NCBI RefSeq assembly: GCF_030408735.1
Contig: NZ_CP047204.1
Span: 2,480,001-2,544,000 of the forward strand
DNA: 64,000 nt
Direction of reading: 5' to 3'
Origin: Corynebacterium faecale
GTDB taxonomy: Bacteria > Actinomycetota > Actinomycetes > Mycobacteriales > Mycobacteriaceae
A program made the position numbers and the translations under genes. Positions within the stretch are counted from its first letter, which is position 1. Every line of letters starts with the position of its first letter. Shown piece by piece: positions 16,904 through 27,127 of this stretch. The notes beneath the pieces were generated by a model. It was not told the DNA's origin. It saw nothing but the letters and a program-made list of their open reading frames with translations, and searched no databases.

Positions 16904-17985
16904 ATCTGACGCACCGTGGTTCCAGCGCTGAAGGAGGTTTCCAGCATCACCCTTCCGGAGCCCTGACTATCCTGCTCAATCATGCTGAAGAGCAGCTTTC
17001 CGGCTTCAAAGCCCTTCTTCTTATTGGGCTGGATAATGGTGGTCAGGCCACGGGCCAGAGCAAGCTGGGTGCCGTCGAAACCGGTGACGGAGAGGTCCTC
17101 CGGCACTGATTTCCCGATGGAGTGCATGTACTCAAGCACACCGAAGGCCAGGGAATCCGTGGTGCACAGCACTGCGGTGAGGTCCGGGTGGGCCTGCAGG
17201 AGCGTCCGGGCCACGTCCATGTTATGTTCCCGGTCATTGAGCCAGCATTCCATGATGGGGACATCCGCCGGGTTGATCCCTGCCTCCCGGAACACATCAA
17301 GAGCGCCCCGCACTCTCGACTGCTGCACGTGGTGATGGGCATTTTCCAGGCGTTCACGGGTGACACGGCCGTCATTGCGCTCACGGTCCAGACGGATGGA
17401 GAGGATACCGATCCTGCGGTGGCCTGCGTCGATTAACGCGGAAGCCGCGGGAGCGATGGCGGCGCGGTCATCGATACCCACGAAGGGAACCTCCTCCTCA
17501 TCCGCGGGCTGGTCACAGATCACCGTGGGTAGACCACGTTGGCGCACGGCCTGCAGGTGTGGATCGCCCTTGGCCACCGAGTAGATGACAAACCCATCCA
17601 CCACCGCCTGACTCACCAGTTGCTGTGCTGAAACCAGGTCAACGGACGTCTCGGGGTTCGCCGGGACGAGTGTGAGCATCGTATTTCCATAGGCCGCTTC
17701 CGCCATACCCGCGAGGAAATCCACCGAAGCCATGTCCTCGAAGGCATAGGAGAGGTGCTCGGTGAGAAGTACACCGATGGTGCCCACCCGTCGGGTGCGC
17801 AGGGACCGGGCCATGGGATCCGGGCCCATGTAGCCCATCTTCTCCGCCGTGTCGAGGATCCGTTTCCGCAAGTCCGCGGACAGCTGTTCCGGCCTGTTAT
17901 AGGCATTGGAGACGGTGGTTCGGGATACACCCAACTTCGCCGCGATTGATGCGAGGGTGCCTGTTTGTTGAGGACGCCGTGCCAT
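16900..17985 (-). CDS. ipsA: LacI-family transcriptional regulator, IpsA-like
   Basis: A 361-residue LacI-type regulator: N-terminal helix-turn-helix (TLASIAAKLGVSRTTVSNAY) and a periplasmic-binding-protein-like effector domain (GTIGVLLTEHLSYAFED, GLPTVICDQPADEEEVPFVG, SVTGFDGTQLALA). Its place beside otsB and the zinc ABC transporter matches C. glutamicum ipsA, which responds to myo-inositol and controls ino1 and inositol-derived lipid synthesis. The name is based on remembered synteny and general likeness. It is divergent from the zinc transporter across 75 bases. Confidence 0.8.
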   Translation of the reverse strand: MARRPQQTGTLASIAAKLGVSRTTVSNAYNRPEQLSADLRKRILDTAEKMGYMGPDPMARSLRTRRVGTIGVLLTEHLSYAFEDMASVDFLAGMAEAAYGNTMLTLVPANPETSVDLVSAQQLVSQAVVDGFVIYSVAKGDPHLQAVRQRGLPTVICDQPADEEEVPFVGIDDRAAIAPAASALIDAGHRRIGILSIRLDRERNDGRVTRERLENAHHHVQQSRVRGALDVFREAGINPADVPIMECWLNDREHNMDVARTLLQAHPDLTAVLCTTDSLAFGVLEYMHSIGKSVPEDLSVTGFDGTQLALARGLTTIIQPNKKKGFEAGKLLFSMIEQDSQGSGRVMLETSFSAGTTVRQI

Positions 17986-18025
17986 AGTCCTCTAAACCTA
18001 CCTTCATTTTCATTAGATTTTCATG

Positions 18026-18054
18026 TTGACAATCGTTTCCAATAAGCATTTACT
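18026..18054 (+). promoter_or_regulatory. Promoter with overlapping probable Zur box for the zinc transporter operon
   Basis: A consensus -35 TTGACA (18026-18031) is followed after 17 bases by TTTACT (18049-18054), which would place transcription start at or next to the ATG at 18061; no ribosome binding site is visible, so the message may be leaderless. Overlapping the -35, TGACAATCGTTTCCA (18027-18041) matches the actinobacterial Zur operator form TGAAAATNATTTTCA at most positions. Confidence 0.6.
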
Positions 18055-18060
18055 GGTGTC

Positions 18061-18903
18061 ATGAAAAAGTTTCTGCCACTGCTCCTGCTCCTCCCCCTGA
18101 GCGCATGCGCCTCCCCATCTGAGGGGGATGACTCGATCTCCATCGTCGCATCCACCCAGGTCTGGGCGGATGTGGCGGAAGAAATGCTTCCCGGAACCGA
18201 TGTCCACGCCATCGTCTCAGGCGATACCGATCCGCACTCCTTCGAACCCTCAGCATCCGACATGGCCCGTGTGGAAAACGCTGACATCATCCTCGTCGGC
18301 GGGGGTGGCTATGACGCATGGCTCTATGAACCACTCGGTGAGGATGACCGCATTATCAGCGCGATGGATCTGGAACCCCATGACCACTCCGACCACTCCG
18401 ACCATTCCGACAACGAGCACATCTGGTACTCGCCGGAGGCTGTCTCCAACTTCGCAGGGGATCTGACAACAAAGGTCCGCGAGGTGGCACCTGATACCCA
18501 GATCGCCCAGGATGCCGTGGCGAACCACATGGCGGCACTGGCTGCCCGCATCGCCGAACTACCCGAAGCACGCGTGGCACAGACCGAGCCGATCGCCGAT
18601 CACATGCTCGCCCATTCCCGCATGATCGAATCAACCCCGGCAGGCTACCGGGCCACCACCTTGAGTGAGGGCGAGCCCACCGCGTCCGACGTGGCCGCCT
18701 TCCATGAGGCGATCCGCAACGGTGACATCGATATCCTCATCCACAACCCGCAGTCAGCAGCGTCCGTATCCTCCGGCATCCGCGACCTGGCGGAGGAGAA
18801 CGATATCCCCGTCGTGGACATCACCGAGACACCGGAGGAGGGCCAGAATTTTATCAACACTTTTGAAACCGCAGTCTCCGATCTTGAGCAGGCCAGCCGC
18901 TAG
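18061..18903 (+). CDS. Zinc (metal) ABC transporter substrate-binding lipoprotein
   Basis: A 280-residue solute-binding protein of cluster A-I (ZnuA/TroA type). Lipoprotein signal MKKFLPLLLLLPLSACAS with lipidated Cys16; metal-binding fold segments VWADVAEEMLPG, DTDPHSFEPSASDMA, a His-rich loop HDHSDHSDHSDNEH and HMLAHSRM. The His loop is encoded by tandem 9-base repeats (18382-18408). It captures metal, most likely Zn2+, outside the membrane and passes it to the permease encoded two genes on. A probable Zur box overlaps its promoter. C. glutamicum has the corresponding zinc-regulated operon at this locus as I recall. Confidence 0.88.
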   Translation: MKKFLPLLLLLPLSACASPSEGDDSISIVASTQVWADVAEEMLPGTDVHAIVSGDTDPHSFEPSASDMARVENADIILVGGGGYDAWLYEPLGEDDRIISAMDLEPHDHSDHSDHSDNEHIWYSPEAVSNFAGDLTTKVREVAPDTQIAQDAVANHMAALAARIAELPEARVAQTEPIADHMLAHSRMIESTPAGYRATTLSEGEPTASDVAAFHEAIRNGDIDILIHNPQSAASVSSGIRDLAEENDIPVVDITETPEEGQNFINTFETAVSDLEQASR

Positions 18904-18913
18904 AATCAATGCA

Positions 18914-19609
18914 ATGTTGTTGAACTTCGCCGATGCGGCGGTGGACCCCCTCTGGAAGGATCTCAATCTTGAGCTCCGCCGCGGAGAGTTCATTGCCGTG
19001 CTCGGACCCAATGGTGTGGGCAAATCCACCCTCCTGGGAACAGTGCTGGGAACACGCAGGCTCACGTCCGGTTCCATCTCCCGTGGCGCCCGCCTGGGTT
19101 TCATTCCCCAGCAACGGATGTTCCCGGATATCCCACTCCGCGCACGCGATCTTGTCTCCCTCTCGGGCGCACACGGCGTGTTCAAGAATCGGCGGATGCC
19201 GGCAGAAGACGTGGATGAACTCCTCGAACGCGTCGGTGCGACGGGCCTGGCAGGGCGCAAGGTGGGCGAATTGTCCGGTGGACAGCAGCAGCTGGTCCGC
19301 CAGGCGCAGGCGCTGGCGGTACGGCCCGAGGTCCTGCTTGCCGACGAACCCCTCCTCAGCCTCGATCCCGGTGCACAACAACGAACAGTCAGGCTACTCG
19401 GGCAGTTGAAGGCAGAGGGGGTGGGCCAGATCGTGGTCACCCATGACATCAATCCACTCATCGGCCTGGTTGACCGGATCCTGTACCTCGCCCCCCACGG
19501 GCATACCCTCGGCCGGGTGGATGAGGTCATGCAATCCGAGCGCCTATCGGAGCTCTATGATGCCCCAGTCACCGTTGTCCGCGTCAATGATCGAATCGTG
19601 GTGGTCTAA
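18914..19609 (+). CDS. Zinc ABC transporter ATP-binding protein
   Basis: A 231-residue ABC ATPase with Walker A GPNGVGKST (about 33-41), signature LSGGQQQLVRQ, Walker B VLLADEPLLSLD and switch His in VVTHDIN. It powers import by the membrane partner that follows with no gap (19609/19610). Starts 10 bases after the binding-protein gene. The Walker B tail reads EPLLSLD where EPTSALD-like sequences are usual. Confidence 0.9.
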   Translation: MLLNFADAAVDPLWKDLNLELRRGEFIAVLGPNGVGKSTLLGTVLGTRRLTSGSISRGARLGFIPQQRMFPDIPLRARDLVSLSGAHGVFKNRRMPAEDVDELLERVGATGLAGRKVGELSGGQQQLVRQAQALAVRPEVLLADEPLLSLDPGAQQRTVRLLGQLKAEGVGQIVVTHDINPLIGLVDRILYLAPHGHTLGRVDEVMQSERLSELYDAPVTVVRVNDRIVVV

Positions 19610-20476
19610 ATGGCATCCTGGTTGACCGATACCCAGTACCTGCTGACTGTGGATTTTGTGCAGCATGCGCTGATCGCAGCAGCTCTCCTCGGTGTGATCT
19701 CGGGCGTGATGGCTCCCCTGATTGTGATCCGGCAGATGTCCTTCTCCGTCCACGCCACCGCGGAACTCGCCCTCATGGGCGCAGCGGCCGCACTGCTCTT
19801 CGGTTTCAGTGTGGGAGGCGGTGCCATAGTCGGCTCGGTGATCACCGCGATCCTCCTCGCAGTCCTGGGCATGAAACAACAGGATGCAGCGGTGGGTGTG
19901 GTGATGAGTTTCGGACTCGGCCTGGCTGTGTTGTTCATCCACCTGTACCCGGGCCGCAGTTCCACCGCCTTCGCGCTGCTCACCGGTCAGATCGTGGGTG
20001 TATCCTCAGCGTCCCTGTGGTTGCTGGTGGCAGTGACGGTCCTCATCGTGGCCGCGGTGGCGATCTTCTGGCGACCGCTATTGTTCGCCTCCGCTGATCC
20101 ACTGCTGGCGCAGGCATCAGGGCTGAATGTGCGCATGATCGCCATCGGCTTCGCCGTGCTGGTGGGCCTGGCCACCTCACAATCTGTTCAGATCGTGGGC
20201 GCTCTGCTGGTGATGTCACTGCTCATCGTGCCCGGCGCGGCAGCGGTGCAGGTGTCATCCAACCCGGTGATGACAGTGGTTCTCGCGGTCATCTTCGCAG
20301 AGGTCTCCGCCGTGGGAGGCCTGCTGCTGTCCCTGGCCCCGGGACTACCGGTGAGCGTGTTCGTGACCACCATCTCGTTCATCATCTATCTGGTGTGCAG
20401 GCTCACCGGGTGGCTCCGGGGACGGGGTGCAAAACGGGACGAGGATGCGTACAGGCGACGCCTGTTGCACTCCTGA
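19610..20476 (+). CDS. Zinc ABC transporter permease
   Basis: A 288-residue integral membrane protein of the ABC-3 (ZnuB/TroC) family with about 8 helices. Family features: VISGVMAPLIVIRQMSFSVH near the N-terminus, VGVVMSFGLGLAVLFI, and the conserved coupling region VQIVGALLVMSLLIVPGAAA. It forms the membrane channel of the metal importer. Start codon ATG directly follows the ATPase stop. Convergent with rlmB, 7 bases apart. Confidence 0.9.
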   Translation: MASWLTDTQYLLTVDFVQHALIAAALLGVISGVMAPLIVIRQMSFSVHATAELALMGAAAALLFGFSVGGGAIVGSVITAILLAVLGMKQQDAAVGVVMSFGLGLAVLFIHLYPGRSSTAFALLTGQIVGVSSASLWLLVAVTVLIVAAVAIFWRPLLFASADPLLAQASGLNVRMIAIGFAVLVGLATSQSVQIVGALLVMSLLIVPGAAAVQVSSNPVMTVVLAVIFAEVSAVGGLLLSLAPGLPVSVFVTTISFIIYLVCRLTGWLRGRGAKRDEDAYRRRLLHS

Positions 20477-20483
20477 TCCCTTC

Positions 20484-21425
20484 CTACTCGGCCAGGCGAC
20501 GCTGACGCGCGAACTCAGACAGCACCACACCAGCCGCGACCGAGGCGTTGAGGGACTCCACCCACGGCTCGGTGGGAATGGACATGATGGTGTCACAGTT
20601 CTCCCGGACCAGACGAGAGATACCCTTGCCTTCTGAACCGACGACGATGACCACGTTGTCGGTTCCGTCATAGGTGTCCAGGGTGTGGTCGCCGCCGGCA
20701 TCCAGACCAACGACCTGGTAACCGTTCTTCTGAAACTCCTGGATGGTGCGGGTCATGTTGGTTTCCTTGGCCACCGGCACACGCGCGGCGGTACCAGCGG
20801 AGGTACGCCAGGCCACTGCGGTCACCGATGCGGAACGACGCTCCGGGATGATCACACCGTTGCCACCGAAGGCACCCACGGAGCGGATCACCGCGCCGAG
20901 GTTACGGGGATCGGTGATGTTGTCCAGAATGACAAACATGCCCGGCTTCGGGGATGCTGCCGCATTGGCCATCAGATCATGCAGATCCGCATACTCAAAC
21001 GGTGGGATGGCCAGGCCGATACCCTGGTGCATGCTGTTACCGGTCAGGCGATCAAGTTCAAGCTTGTTCACCTCGAGCACCGGGAGGCCGCGGTCTGCTG
21101 CCAGGCGCACTGATTCGCTCAGACGCTCATCATTCGTGGCGCCTTCTGCAACGTAAAGTGCTGTGGACGGGACCCTGGCGTGCAGGCACTCCAGGACTGG
21201 GTTGCGGCCCACAACCAGCTCGGTCTGCTCACGCTGATGACGGCCCTTGTCGCGACGCTGGCGTTCCAACTTGCGCTTATGTGCCGCATGATAGGTGCGG
21301 TCTTCTGCCTTGGGGGTTGGGCCCTTGCCTCGAAGGCCACGACGGACTTCTCCACCGCTGCCCTTCTGGGCGCCCTTCTTGTTTGTCTTGCGCACACCGC
21401 CGTGACGGCCGTCATTTCCTGCCAT
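20484..21425 (-). CDS. rlmB: SpoU/TrmH-family 23S rRNA 2'-O-ribose methyltransferase, RlmB-like
   Basis: A 313-residue SPOUT methyltransferase. An N-terminal basic region of about 70 residues ([20 protein letters not shown]) precedes the substrate-binding domain ([20 protein letters not shown]) and the knotted catalytic domain with [38 protein letters not shown] and [15 protein letters not shown]. It methylates ribose in 23S rRNA; the G2251-equivalent target is inferred from the family. It lies 34 bases downstream of cysS on the same strand, an arrangement common in actinobacteria. Confidence 0.88.
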   Translation of the reverse strand: MAGNDGRHGGVRKTNKKGAQKGSGGEVRRGLRGKGPTPKAEDRTYHAAHKRKLERQRRDKGRHQREQTELVVGRNPVLECLHARVPSTALYVAEGATNDERLSESVRLAADRGLPVLEVNKLELDRLTGNSMHQGIGLAIPPFEYADLHDLMANAAASPKPGMFVILDNITDPRNLGAVIRSVGAFGGNGVIIPERRSASVTAVAWRTSAGTAARVPVAKETNMTRTIQEFQKNGYQVVGLDAGGDHTLDTYDGTDNVVIVVGSEGKGISRLVRENCDTIMSIPTEPWVESLNASVAAGVVLSEFARQRRLAE

Positions 21426-21459
21426 GGTGAAAATTTTCCCTTCTTAGAAGTCTCACACT

Positions 21460-22839
21460 CTACTGCAGTTTCCAGGACACGCCATCAGCCGTGTCAACCA
21501 CATCGATTCCCGCGGACGCGAGTCGGTCGCGCACCTCGTCGGCCACAGCCCAGTTCTTCTCTTCACGAGCGGTGGCGCGCCGATCCAATTCAGCATTGAC
21601 CAGCACATCCAGGGCGTCATACGCTGAAGAGGTATCGGTGTCTGTGCCCCAGGCGACCGGATCGAAACCAAGCACACCTGTCATCGCACGAACAGTTCCG
21701 GCGATGCCCCGGGCCTTCTCCAGATCACCGGCGGCGATGGCACTGTTTCCTTCGCGGACGGCATTATGGATCTCAGCCAGCGCCTTCGGCACAGCCAGAT
21801 CCTCATCCATCGCGGCTTCGAATCCTTCTGTCCAGGCACCGGTCTCCACATCACCCACGCGCGCCAGGAATGCCTCAATGCGGCGGTAACCGGCGGCGGC
21901 CTCGGACAGCGCGGCCTCTGAATACTCCAGCACACTGCGATAATGGGCGGAGCCGAGGTAATAACGCAGCTCCACCGGTCGGACCATCTCCAACATCTTC
22001 GGCACGGAGAGGACATTGCCCAGTGACTTGGACATCTTCTCGCCCGCCATGGTCACCCAGTGGTTATGCATCCAATACTGGGCGAAATCATCCCCCGCGG
22101 CATGAGCCTGGGCAATCTCGTTCTCATGGTGGGGGAACTGCAGATCCAGGCCACCACAGTGGATGTCGAACTCAGCACCCAGGTACCACGTGGCCATGGC
22201 CGAGCACTCCAGGTGCCAGCCCGGTCGGCCTTCGCCCCACGGGGTGGGCCAGCTGGGTTCGCCTGGCTTCGCGGCCTTCCACAGGGCGAAGTCCTGAGCG
22301 CCCCGCTTGCCGAAGTTGTCGGTCTCGCCCTGCTCCATCTCCTCCACGCGATTGCCGGAGAGGAAACCATAATCGGAGCCTTCGGAGGCAACCCACGCCG
22401 CCACATCGAAGTACACGGAACCATCAACGGCATATGCGAAACCGTTGTCGATCAGGCGGTGCATGTACTGGATCATCTGCGTGATGTGTCCGGTGGCACG
22501 CGGCTCAACACTGGGGGGCAACACACCCAGGGTGCTATAAGCCCAGGTGAATTCACGTTCATAGGTGGATACCCACTCCCACCACGGGCGACCATTCTCG
22601 GCGGCCTTGGTCAGGATCTTGTCATCGATGTCGGTGACATTGCGCACGAACGCGACATCCAGCCCCTTGGCCATAAGCCAGCGGCGGAGAATGTCAAAGG
22701 CCACGCCGGAGCGGACATGGCCGATGTGTGGCTGTGCCTGTGGGGTCGCACCACACAGGTACACCGAGGCATGACCTGGTTGAACAGGCTGAAATTCTCG
22801 AAGCGTACGGGTACCGGTGTCAAAGATGCGTAGAGTCAC
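21460..22839 (-). CDS. cysS: Cysteinyl-tRNA synthetase
   Basis: Charges tRNA-Cys. The 459-residue class I synthetase has [20 protein letters not shown] (with the zinc Cys and the HIGH motif), [15 protein letters not shown] for zinc binding and the KMSKS loop [11 protein letters not shown] chose GTG at 22839, giving [13 protein letters not shown], because the family starts there; the frame runs open to 22872. ispF-ispD-carD, which adjoin cysS in mycobacteria, are here separated from it by the sugar genes. Confidence 0.95.
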   Translation of the reverse strand: MTLRIFDTGTRTLREFQPVQPGHASVYLCGATPQAQPHIGHVRSGVAFDILRRWLMAKGLDVAFVRNVTDIDDKILTKAAENGRPWWEWVSTYEREFTWAYSTLGVLPPSVEPRATGHITQMIQYMHRLIDNGFAYAVDGSVYFDVAAWVASEGSDYGFLSGNRVEEMEQGETDNFGKRGAQDFALWKAAKPGEPSWPTPWGEGRPGWHLECSAMATWYLGAEFDIHCGGLDLQFPHHENEIAQAHAAGDDFAQYWMHNHWVTMAGEKMSKSLGNVLSVPKMLEMVRPVELRYYLGSAHYRSVLEYSEAALSEAAAGYRRIEAFLARVGDVETGAWTEGFEAAMDEDLAVPKALAEIHNAVREGNSAIAAGDLEKARGIAGTVRAMTGVLGFDPVAWGTDTDTSSAYDALDVLVNAELDRRATAREEKNWAVADEVRDRLASAGIDVVDTADGVSWKLQ

Positions 22840-22881
22840 GTCCCCTAGTCTAACCTGTGTACGAACACGCAAGGATTCAAC

Positions 22882-24867
22882 TTAAGGTGTAGCAGGCACT
22901 GTTTCTTTAATTGCAACGTTAAGAAGGTTGGCTCCCGCTTCAATTTCACCCAAACCATAAGTATTGACAGGTCCGGTTTTCTTGTAATTGGAGACAACAA
23001 TCGGCGTGGTTACCTCATAACCTGCAGCCTTGATGGCATCGATATCGAATTCACACAGCAGCTCACCTGCTTGGACTTCATCGCCTTGCTTTTTCAGCGA
23101 GTTAAAGTGCGTGCCGTTGAGGTTTACTGTGTCGAAACCAATGTGCATCAAGATATCCACATTGGAACCATCCTCAGCCTTGGTGCGAACTGCGAAAGCA
23201 TGGCCAGATGGGAATGCCACCACAATCTTTCCACTCACCGGAGAAACTAACTGCCCCTTGGTTGGGACGATGGCAACGCCCGAGCCAAGCTTTCCGCTGG
23301 CAAACATGGCATCGCTGACGCTGCTCAGTGCAATAGCTTCACCGGTCAAAGGTGCCTGGATGATGGTGGAATCGTTTGAAAATTCTGCGGGTGCTTCTGC
23401 TTCGGCTTTGGTCGTTCCTGAAGGCACTGGAGCAGCGGTTGCATCTGGATCAATGCTGCCGTTGCGGCGAACCAAGTAAAGGCCATAAGCAATCGCTGCG
23501 CCGAATGCGATGAAGAAGGTAACAACTGCACACACCAAGAACATGACCATATCTGGGGCATCAATAGAGACAACACCCAAGAAACCTGCAGCGCCCAACG
23601 CAACTGCCTTGATATTAAAGAGTGCAATCAAAGCGCCACCGATAGCTGCGGTACCGATACCGATGAAGAACGGCCAGCGCAGGCGAAGGTTCACACCGAA
23701 GATCGCAGGCTCCGTAATACCAAGAACAGCGGAGACACCTGAAGCACCTGCAAGGCCCTTGAGCTTTTCACTCTTCGCCAGGAAGAACACTGCCAAACAT
23801 GCCGCACCCTGGGCGATGTTAGCCATAGATGCCGTTGCGAAGATGAAGGATCCACCCTGGTTAAACAGCTCCAGCTCAATTGGCGGGAAGGACTGGTGCA
23901 GACCAGTGATGACGATTGGTGAGTAGACCAGACCGAAGAGCAGACCGCCGACTGGACCACCGAAATCATAAAGTCCCTGTAGACCGTGTGCCAGCACATC
24001 GCCCACCCAGCGCATTGCTGGGCCAATGGCGATGAATGTAAGGAATCCGGTGAGCAGCAACGTCAGCACTGGAGTGATCAGGAAGTCTGCAGTGCCCTTG
24101 AGTCGCTTGTGCAAGAACTTTTCGATCGTTGCCAGAATCCAAGAAACCACCAGCACAGGAAGCACGGTGCCCTGGTAACCGGCTTGGGCAACATCTAAAC
24201 CAAACAGGGACCACATAGGCATTTCGCCCGCAGCCATGGTGGCGGCCACGTCGTAGCCGTTAACCAGGGTTGGGAACACCATCGCCATACCAATGCCGGC
24301 GCCCAGGAACTCATTGCCACCGAAACGCTTGGTTGCGGTGAAACCAACCAACACTGGCAAGAACGCGAACGGCGCAGATGCCATGAGGTTGATCATCTCA
24401 GCAACACCGCTGATCTGAGGGAACATCTCCACCAGTGATTGCGGACCGAACAGATCCTGCGCAACCAACACATTGTTGATAGCCATGAGCAGACCGCCAC
24501 CAACCAAGATTGGAATCAGCGGGACGAAAATGTCCGCCAATACCTTCACAGCACGGCTGAACCAGTTGGCGTTGTTAGCCACAACATCTTTGAGCTGCTC
24601 TGTGGACACAGCGATGTCTTTGGAGGTTGCGTCATCGAGTTCTTTGAAAACATGATCCACATCGCCTGGCCCGACGATGATCTGGAACATACCACCCGTT
24701 TCAAACGTGCCTTTCAGATCTGGATCATCATCCAGACTTTGGCGATCCACATCCTTGGTGTCTTTGAGCACGAGGCGTAAACGCGTTGCACAGTGTGCGG
24801 CGGCGACAATGTTGTCTTCGCCGCCAATGTCGCGCAGGATGCGTTGCGCGAGGTCCTTATGGTCCAT
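22882..24867 (-). CDS. ptsS: Sucrose-specific PTS permease, EIIBCA
   Basis: Imports and phosphorylates sucrose to sucrose-6-phosphate using HPr. The 661-residue protein has an IIB domain with phospho-Cys26 in [13 protein letters not shown], an IIC membrane domain (about 110-455, with [10 protein letters not shown] and [18 protein letters not shown]) and a C-terminal IIA domain (about 520-661) whose active His is in [15 protein letters not shown]. The ATG at 24867 has a clear AAGGAG 7 bases before it. Length equals that of C. glutamicum PtsS as remembered. Base composition is lower in GC than both flanks. It is followed 42 bases later by cysS and preceded by scrB. Confidence 0.93.
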   Translation of the reverse strand: MDHKDLAQRILRDIGGEDNIVAAAHCATRLRLVLKDTKDVDRQSLDDDPDLKGTFETGGMFQIIVGPGDVDHVFKELDDATSKDIAVSTEQLKDVVANNANWFSRAVKVLADIFVPLIPILVGGGLLMAINNVLVAQDLFGPQSLVEMFPQISGVAEMINLMASAPFAFLPVLVGFTATKRFGGNEFLGAGIGMAMVFPTLVNGYDVAATMAAGEMPMWSLFGLDVAQAGYQGTVLPVLVVSWILATIEKFLHKRLKGTADFLITPVLTLLLTGFLTFIAIGPAMRWVGDVLAHGLQGLYDFGGPVGGLLFGLVYSPIVITGLHQSFPPIELELFNQGGSFIFATASMANIAQGAACLAVFFLAKSEKLKGLAGASGVSAVLGITEPAIFGVNLRLRWPFFIGIGTAAIGGALIALFNIKAVALGAAGFLGVVSIDAPDMVMFLVCAVVTFFIAFGAAIAYGLYLVRRNGSIDPDATAAPVPSGTTKAEAEAPAEFSNDSTIIQAPLTGEAIALSSVSDAMFASGKLGSGVAIVPTKGQLVSPVSGKIVVAFPSGHAFAVRTKAEDGSNVDILMHIGFDTVNLNGTHFNSLKKQGDEVQAGELLCEFDIDAIKAAGYEVTTPIVVSNYKKTGPVNTYGLGEIEAGANLLNVAIKETVPATP

Positions 24868-24912
24868 GAATTTCTCCTTAACCGGGAAGAAACAAAAATA
24901 TTCAGACATGAA

Positions 24913-24936
24913 TGTTTGTTCAAAAGCTAAACAACA
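24913..24936. promoter_or_regulatory. Possible sugar-regulator operator upstream of ptsS
   Basis: An imperfect inverted repeat with TGTTT (24913-24917) and AAACA (24929-24933), about 45 bases before the ptsS start. In C. glutamicum the DeoR-type repressor SugR controls ptsS and its sites are TGTTTG-rich. The match is only suggestive. Confidence 0.35.
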
Positions 24937-25016
24937 TTAAACCTGTTTATTTGTGTCCGATCAAGGGATTTTGCGAAGTATTTGTACAATTCGCCACAAA
25001 AGACCCTTTTTATGAC

Positions 25017-26318
25017 TTATCTCTCAATAGTGTCACCTTTGAAGGCCCGGAAAGCGAATGAAACCTGTCCATCACCTGCAGTTATCTCAATGGCTGTATT
25101 ATCGTCCGCGATCACTAATTCGCCAGGTTTTACCTCAGCTACGCGACGATCACCATCACGATCCACAGACAAACGGACACCATCCCACTCGAGGGAAATA
25201 TTGCCTCGGATGTCTACTCGGACAGGTTCAGAACCTAATACAGATCTGATTACCCCCGACTCCCCCTCTGGGAGAAGAAGCTCTTGATAGATCGCGTGGT
25301 TGCGCAAATGAAGCTTGCGGGGCACAGTCAGGCAGTGCACCCATCCTTCCTGTGCAACTGTTGGGTGATCATCCTGCGCGGGCAGCCCCATCCAGCCCAC
25401 GAGCCAGGCATCAGAACCGTTTACTGCAACCTGCGGTGCGTAGAATTCATAGCCGAAATCCAGCTCGCTGAATCCTCGCAAGACGCGGAAGGTCGTTCCT
25501 TCAAGCTTGCCGACGACATATCCGCACTGGTCAGAGCTTGCGTAGTGAGTAACCTCATCGTGGATTCGGTCCAATCCTTGTGGACAGAAAATCAGCACGT
25601 CGAGATCTTCGCCAGTTTCTTCATCGCGAAGCGTAAAAAGGTTGGGGCATTCCCACATGTAGCCACCGGGAACGAGATCAGGAGCAGAACCAGGTTGTGC
25701 ATCACTGAGGTCAAAGGTGATTTCACCGGAGAATTCCCAGTTTTCAAGATCTGTCGAGCGGTATAGAACCGCTGCACCGGTGAGGTTTTCGCGTTGGGCC
25801 CCAAGAACCATTTTCCAACCATCACCATCAGGGCTGATCATGGGATCGCGGTAATGGGGTGTGAAACCGCTGGCGGGTCCGTCGATAAGCGGATTTTTAG
25901 GCGAACGGCGATGAATGCCTCCCATCAGCCCAGTTGGGTCCTCGACTTCGACGAGGTTTTGGGTGGCGCGGCGCTTGCCGTCAATTTTTAGGTTGCCGGT
26001 GTAGAAAAGTTTAAGTGTGCCGTCAGTAAATACGGCTCCACCGGAATAGCATCCATCCAGGTCATAGGATGCATCCGGGTAAAGAGCGTCGGGCAGGTGC
26101 GTCCACTGCAATCGCTGCGGTCCGGTCAACGGCGTGGTGGTGTGAGCCCAGCCGGTGCGCTTTGGTGCGAAGGGGAAACCTGGATCGTGCTGGTAGTAGA
26201 CGTGGAGGGTATCTCCATCGACGTACATTCCGTTGGGATCATTGAGCCTGCCCTGCGGAGGAGTCACATGGTACGCAGGGCGCAAACTGGAAAGTTCTGT
26301 GTGCATAGCCCCACACAC
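25017..26318 (-). CDS. scrB: Sucrose-6-phosphate hydrolase / beta-fructofuranosidase (GH32)
   Basis: Splits sucrose-6-phosphate from PtsS into glucose-6-phosphate and fructose. The 433-residue GH32 protein has the nucleophile motif GRLNDPNGM, the FRDP-equivalent HYRDPM and the acid/base motif MWECPNLF. I prefer the GTG at 26318, 5 bases after AGGA, over the ATG four codons later. Like ptsS, it is visibly lower in GC than nagB, which ends 17 bases upstream of its start. The pair forms a complete sucrose uptake and hydrolysis unit. Confidence 0.93.
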   Translation of the reverse strand: MCGAMHTELSSLRPAYHVTPPQGRLNDPNGMYVDGDTLHVYYQHDPGFPFAPKRTGWAHTTTPLTGPQRLQWTHLPDALYPDASYDLDGCYSGGAVFTDGTLKLFYTGNLKIDGKRRATQNLVEVEDPTGLMGGIHRRSPKNPLIDGPASGFTPHYRDPMISPDGDGWKMVLGAQRENLTGAAVLYRSTDLENWEFSGEITFDLSDAQPGSAPDLVPGGYMWECPNLFTLRDEETGEDLDVLIFCPQGLDRIHDEVTHYASSDQCGYVVGKLEGTTFRVLRGFSELDFGYEFYAPQVAVNGSDAWLVGWMGLPAQDDHPTVAQEGWVHCLTVPRKLHLRNHAIYQELLLPEGESGVIRSVLGSEPVRVDIRGNISLEWDGVRLSVDRDGDRRVAEVKPGELVIADDNTAIEITAGDGQVSFAFRAFKGDTIER

Positions 26319-26335
26319 TACTTTCCTTTTTGTTT

Positions 26336-27097
26336 CTAGCGCAGCTTTAATTGCTCCATGGTGCGGTAGTAATCGGCGTGCTCGAGGCGGGATGCGGCCG
26401 CCTCATCCACCACGATGGTCACATTCGGGTGCAGCTGAAGAACTGAACCCGGGCACATCGCCGTCAGGGGGCCCTCGACGATGCCCCAGATGGCATCCGC
26501 CTTCGCCATGCCGGTGGCCACCAGCACGATGTTCTCCGCGCGGGTGATGGTGCCCAGCCCCTGGGTCATGGCGTGGGTGGGCACCTCCTCCAGGGAGTTG
26601 AAGAAGCGCGCGTTGTCCTTGATCGTCTGTGGATGCAGTGCCTGCACCTTGGTCGGTCCCTGCAGGGCGGAGGTCGGTTCATTGAAGCCGATGTGTCCGT
26701 TCACGCCCACACCGAGCAGCTGGATGGCCACACCGGAGGCGGAGATCTTCTCCTCGTACAGGGCGGCAGCGTGATAGGGATCAGGGTCGGTGCTGTCCGG
26801 GCTGTGGACATTGGAGTCGACGAAATCCACATGCGCGGTGAACTCGTTGCGGATGGTCTTGAAGTAGCTGTTGACATCCTCGCGGGACAGACCCACGTAC
26901 TCATCGAGCAGGAATGCCTGGATCGTGCGGAATGAGAGATCGCCATCCTCGTAGAGACGGATCAGCTCTTTGTAGGTGGTCAGTGGGGACGAGCCGGTGG
27001 CCAGGCCGATGGTCCGGCCCTGCTTGACAAATGGGGCGATGACGCCCGCCGCGGTCTCTCCGACTTCCTGAGCATTCGCCCGAATGAAGATGTCCAT
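26336..27097 (-). CDS. nagB: Glucosamine-6-phosphate deaminase
   Basis: Converts glucosamine-6-phosphate to fructose-6-phosphate and ammonia, the last step in amino-sugar use. The 253-residue protein has GLATGSSPLTTY, FLLDEYVGLSRED, LLGVGVNGHIGFNEP and the C-terminal VVDEAAASRL of the family. It follows nagA after 30 bases on the same strand, so the two are an operon, probably repressed by the GntR-type regulator encoded just upstream. Confidence 0.95.
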   Translation of the reverse strand: MDIFIRANAQEVGETAAGVIAPFVKQGRTIGLATGSSPLTTYKELIRLYEDGDLSFRTIQAFLLDEYVGLSREDVNSYFKTIRNEFTAHVDFVDSNVHSPDSTDPDPYHAAALYEEKISASGVAIQLLGVGVNGHIGFNEPTSALQGPTKVQALHPQTIKDNARFFNSLEEVPTHAMTQGLGTITRAENIVLVATGMAKADAIWGIVEGPLTAMCPGSVLQLHPNVTIVVDEAAASRLEHADYYRTMEQLKLR

Positions 27098-27127
27098 TTT
27101 AATATCCTTTACTAAGTGGGTATTTAA

